Below the pieces are notes generated by a model. That model was given only the letters and a program-made list of their open reading frames with translations, did no database searches and was not told where the DNA came from. Source: Gammaproteobacteria bacterium (lineage in GTDB: Bacteria > Pseudomonadota > Gammaproteobacteria > GCA-001735895). From it: a DNA stretch of 35,524 bases. The stretch covers positions 1 to 35,524 of the forward strand of contig JAJDOF010000086.1 in the NCBI GenBank assembly GCA_022340305.1, read 5' to 3'. The translations under genes were made by a program, and so were the position numbers. Below, piece after piece: positions 33,807-35,524 of this stretch (positions are counted from its first letter, which is position 1; each line of letters begins with the position of its first letter).

Positions 33807-35036
33807 ATGACTGCCACTGCCCCGGGATTGGCCTATCGCCTGCTGGCTCTGTCGCTCTACCTGTTCTGGCTGGCGCACGCACGGCAACATGGACGCAAGC
33901 ACGCACTCCGCCGCTACCTCAAACTGCGCATGGCGCGAGACACTGCGGATCATGAATCCCGCATCTGGGTACACGCCGCATCCGTCGGCGAAGTTCGTGC
34001 CGTAGCCCCGTTGGTACAGGCGCTAATGGAGAGCGGCGAAAGGATCCTGTTTACCAGTTTTACCGCCACCGGCTACCGGGCGATTCAACGCGAGTTTGCC
34101 GATTCGGTGCGCATTGCCGTCATTCCCATCGATTGTTACTGGCACTGCCGGCAATTTTACACGCGCCATAACATCAAGCTCGGCGTGATCATGGAAACCG
34201 AACTCTGGCCCGAGTTACTCTACCAGGCCCGTCGACAGGATATCGACCTGCTTCTGGTCAACGCGCGCCTGTCGAAAAAATCCCTGCAGTCCAATAAGTT
34301 CGTGCGCGGGTTGTTAACCGACACCCTGGCATACTTCGCGCAGATTCTGGTCCGTGGTGGTGTTGATCTCGAGGCGTTTGAGAGCCTCGACGCAAACCTC
34401 GAACAGGTTCGCATTCTCGGCAACCTGAAAGCCGCTCCGCAGGCGCCGGCACCCTCGGCGCGCCTGGTCGATCGCGATTATTTACTGCTGGCCTCCAGTC
34501 ATACCGGCGAAGAGCGCGACTTCCTGGCCGCGCGCCCCGCCGCCCTGCAATCCATGCTGATGGTGATCGCTCCGCGCCATCCCACGCGCAGCAAAAGTAT
34601 CCAGGCCGATATCGATAGCCTCGGAATGAATTACGCGGTGCGCAGCAAGGCACAACCAGTGACGCTGGAAACCGAAGTTTACCTGGCCGACACCCTGGGA
34701 GAACTGGGGTCGCTAATGGCTCACGCGCGGATAGTCATCATGGGGGGTTCCTTTGACGATACCGGCGGACATAACCTCATCGAACCGGCGAGCATCGGTT
34801 GCGCAATTATCACCGGACCTTCCGACAGCAATATCAGTGCCGATATCGAAATGCTCGGTATCGACCAGGGCGTGCTTCAGGTCAAATCGATCGATGCCTG
34901 CTGGAGCGCGGTCACCACATTGCTGGCGCAGCCTGAACGCGCGCGTGCCCTGGCGCTGGAGGCAAAATCCCGGCTGGCGCGCCAGCCTGACATCCTGCGC
35001 CAATATCTGCAGGTGCTGCAAACCTATCTCGATTAA
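33807..35036 (+). CDS. waaA: Kdo transferase WaaA
   Basis: A GT30 enzyme of 409 residues that adds Kdo to lipid IVA from CMP-Kdo. One N-terminal hydrophobic anchor (about 8-23) is followed by WVHAASVGEVRA with the catalytic Glu62, then ILFTSFTATGY and GVIMETELWPELL. The C-terminal domain has the CMP-Kdo site around VIMGGSFDDTGGHNLIEPAS. All match the family. I chose the ATG at 33807; the same frame is open back into lpxL but those residues are not conserved. lpxL ends 31 bp upstream. The insertion element begins soon after the stop. Confidence 0.93.
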   Translation: MTATAPGLAYRLLALSLYLFWLAHARQHGRKHALRRYLKLRMARDTADHESRIWVHAASVGEVRAVAPLVQALMESGERILFTSFTATGYRAIQREFADSVRIAVIPIDCYWHCRQFYTRHNIKLGVIMETELWPELLYQARRQDIDLLLVNARLSKKSLQSNKFVRGLLTDTLAYFAQILVRGGVDLEAFESLDANLEQVRILGNLKAAPQAPAPSARLVDRDYLLLASSHTGEERDFLAARPAALQSMLMVIAPRHPTRSKSIQADIDSLGMNYAVRSKAQPVTLETEVYLADTLGELGSLMAHARIVIMGGSFDDTGGHNLIEPASIGCAIITGPSDSNISADIEMLGIDQGVLQVKSIDACWSAVTTLLAQPERARALALEAKSRLARQPDILRQYLQVLQTYLD

Positions 35037-35169
35037 TTAAGCCGCAATCGTCCCTCTATATTCACTCCATACGGTCCATACAGGGACACACGTATATGTA
35101 CACCTCTCTTCTTGCAAGCATTGATTGGTGGGTGGCAACAGGTCAATTGCGTACGTATATTCGGCCTTT

Positions 35170-35330
35170 GAGTTGAGCAGATGTGGTGCTCTGGCCCTAA
35201 TGGGAACCGCGCCTCTGGAGCTCATCACTTTCGCGGGATTGTCATCCCTTGTGTGTCCTCAGCTTCGCCAGAGGCCGGTGTAACCTGTTAATCCATTCTC
35301 ATTCAATGTCTCGCACTAGTGTGGTGGGTA
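35170..35330 (-). ncRNA. Candidate guide (bridge/seek) RNA of the IS1111-type element
   Basis: Downstream of the transposase stop the minus strand folds readily. An 8-bp pair GCCTCTGG/CCAGAGGC joins 35211-35218 with 35268-35275. Inside it is a 5-bp GGGAT/ATCCC hairpin with a 4-nt loop (35235-35248). The minus strand also contains CATTAGGGCCAGAGCACC, a pattern I associate with IS1111-type ends. IS110-family elements encode a non-coding RNA that pairs with target and donor DNA, and in the IS1111 subgroup it lies on this side. The limits given are approximate. Confidence 0.5.
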
Positions 35331-35344
35331 AACCGGTTTTTCGT

Positions 35345-35524
35345 TCAGGGCCGATACTCGCTCTGGTGATACGACATCGCCCAGATGATGCGCGCCAGTT
35401 TGTTGGCCACCGCGACCGCGGCGACCTGCTTGCCGCGCCGCTCGATGAGCTGCCGGGCCCAGCGAGATAGCCGGTCGTCACCGCGGTGCGCATAGCGAAT
35501 GACGGACCAGGCCCCCTGGACCAA
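35345..35524 (-). CDS. IS110/IS1111-family transposase, C-terminal fragment
   Basis: The last 59 codons of a gene running off the right edge, TGA at 35345-35347. The sequence LVQGAWSVIRYAHRGDDRLS, then RWARQLIERRGKQVAAVAVA and NKLARIIWAMSYHQSEYRP, matches the C-terminal helical end of the Transposase_20 (IS110/IS1111) domain. Members combine an N-terminal RuvC-like DEDD fold with this Transposase_20 domain holding the catalytic Ser. The DEDD domain and the catalytic Ser lie outside the window, so activity cannot be judged. Frame and stop are clean in the visible part. Confidence 0.82.
   Translation of the reverse strand: MVQGAWSVIRYAHRGDDRLSRWARQLIERRGKQVAAVAVANKLARIIWAMSYHQSEYRP

Larger units (their letters stand above)
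35037..35524 (-). mobile_element. 3' portion of an IS110/IS1111-family insertion sequence
   Basis: The right edge holds the end of a transposase gene on the minus strand plus its downstream non-coding end. The exact element boundary between the waaA stop and the non-coding end cannot be placed, because IS110-type elements have no long terminal repeats or target duplication and the other end is outside the window; the left coordinate is therefore only a limit. A long 3' non-coding end is a feature of the IS1111 subgroup. Confidence 0.75.

Overview
This 35.5 kb window looks like chromosomal DNA from a free-living, probably marine, gammaproteobacterium. The evidence is the dusB-fis overlap followed by purH-purD, a true TatD, a Rep helicase, a PhoP/PhoQ-type pair, a Bpt leucyltransferase, Lpx/Waa lipid A genes and a VolA/FadL-type lipase-transporter pair. 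The genus cannot be named from what is visible. Almost all of the window is housekeeping or metabolic coding sequence. Accessory signal is confined to a few intergenic stretches and the right edge.

Layout, left to right. (1) 1-3.4 kb: 3' end of dusB, then fis, purH and purD (last steps of IMP synthesis plus GAR synthetase). (2) 3.5-4.0 kb: two very small genes, a four-cysteine zinc-ribbon protein and a 38-residue frame with a strong Shine-Dalgarno and a hydrophobic C-terminal half. They face the 3' end of a PhoP/PhoQ-like two-component operon (4.05-6.1 kb, minus strand). (3) 6.2-8.1 kb, minus strand: a periplasmic glycine-zipper protein and a Kef-type antiporter without an RCK domain. (4) 8.25-11.6 kb, plus strand: yadG-yadH-tatD with overlapping stops and starts, then bpt. 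(5) 11.6-12.5 kb: a hairpin-rich non-coding stretch with a direct repeat, next to ampD, which diverges from rep (12.55-14.57 kb). (6) 14.57-14.95 kb: REP-like hairpins and a very strong terminator. (7) 14.95-19.2 kb, minus strand: the aapJQMP general amino-acid ABC importer, with a perfect hairpin between the binding-protein gene and the first permease gene. (8) 19.4-22.3 kb: a GNAT acetyltransferase and a GAF/PAS-GGDEF-EAL c-di-GMP protein with a suspect EAL site. (9) 22.4-26.4 kb: ilvD, argE and pdxB in series. (10) 26.45-30 kb, minus strand: fadL and a lipase-type lipoprotein gene 10 bp apart. (11) 30.1-35.0 kb, plus strand: a free-standing SET-domain protein, a Pcm-like protein, a rhodanese, tolC, lpxL and waaA. 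(12) 35.04-35.52 kb: the 3' end of an IS110/IS1111-family insertion sequence with a long structured non-coding end.

Working together: the lipase lipoprotein and FadL would release fatty acids from extracellular (lyso)phospholipids and carry them across the outer membrane, while AapJQMP imports amino acids, so the cell is equipped to scavenge. The tolC-lpxL-waaA block builds the outer membrane and its export channel. The PhoP/PhoQ-like pair and the small genes beside it may monitor the envelope.

The features most worth a second look are the IS1111-type 3' end with a candidate guide (bridge/seek) RNA, the lipase-fadL pair, the degenerate EAL domain, the Pcm-like protein lacking its family's active-site motif, the SD-led 38-aa frame beside the sensor kinase, and the structured repeat region between bpt and ampD. 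I found no tRNA, rRNA, CRISPR array or prophage.
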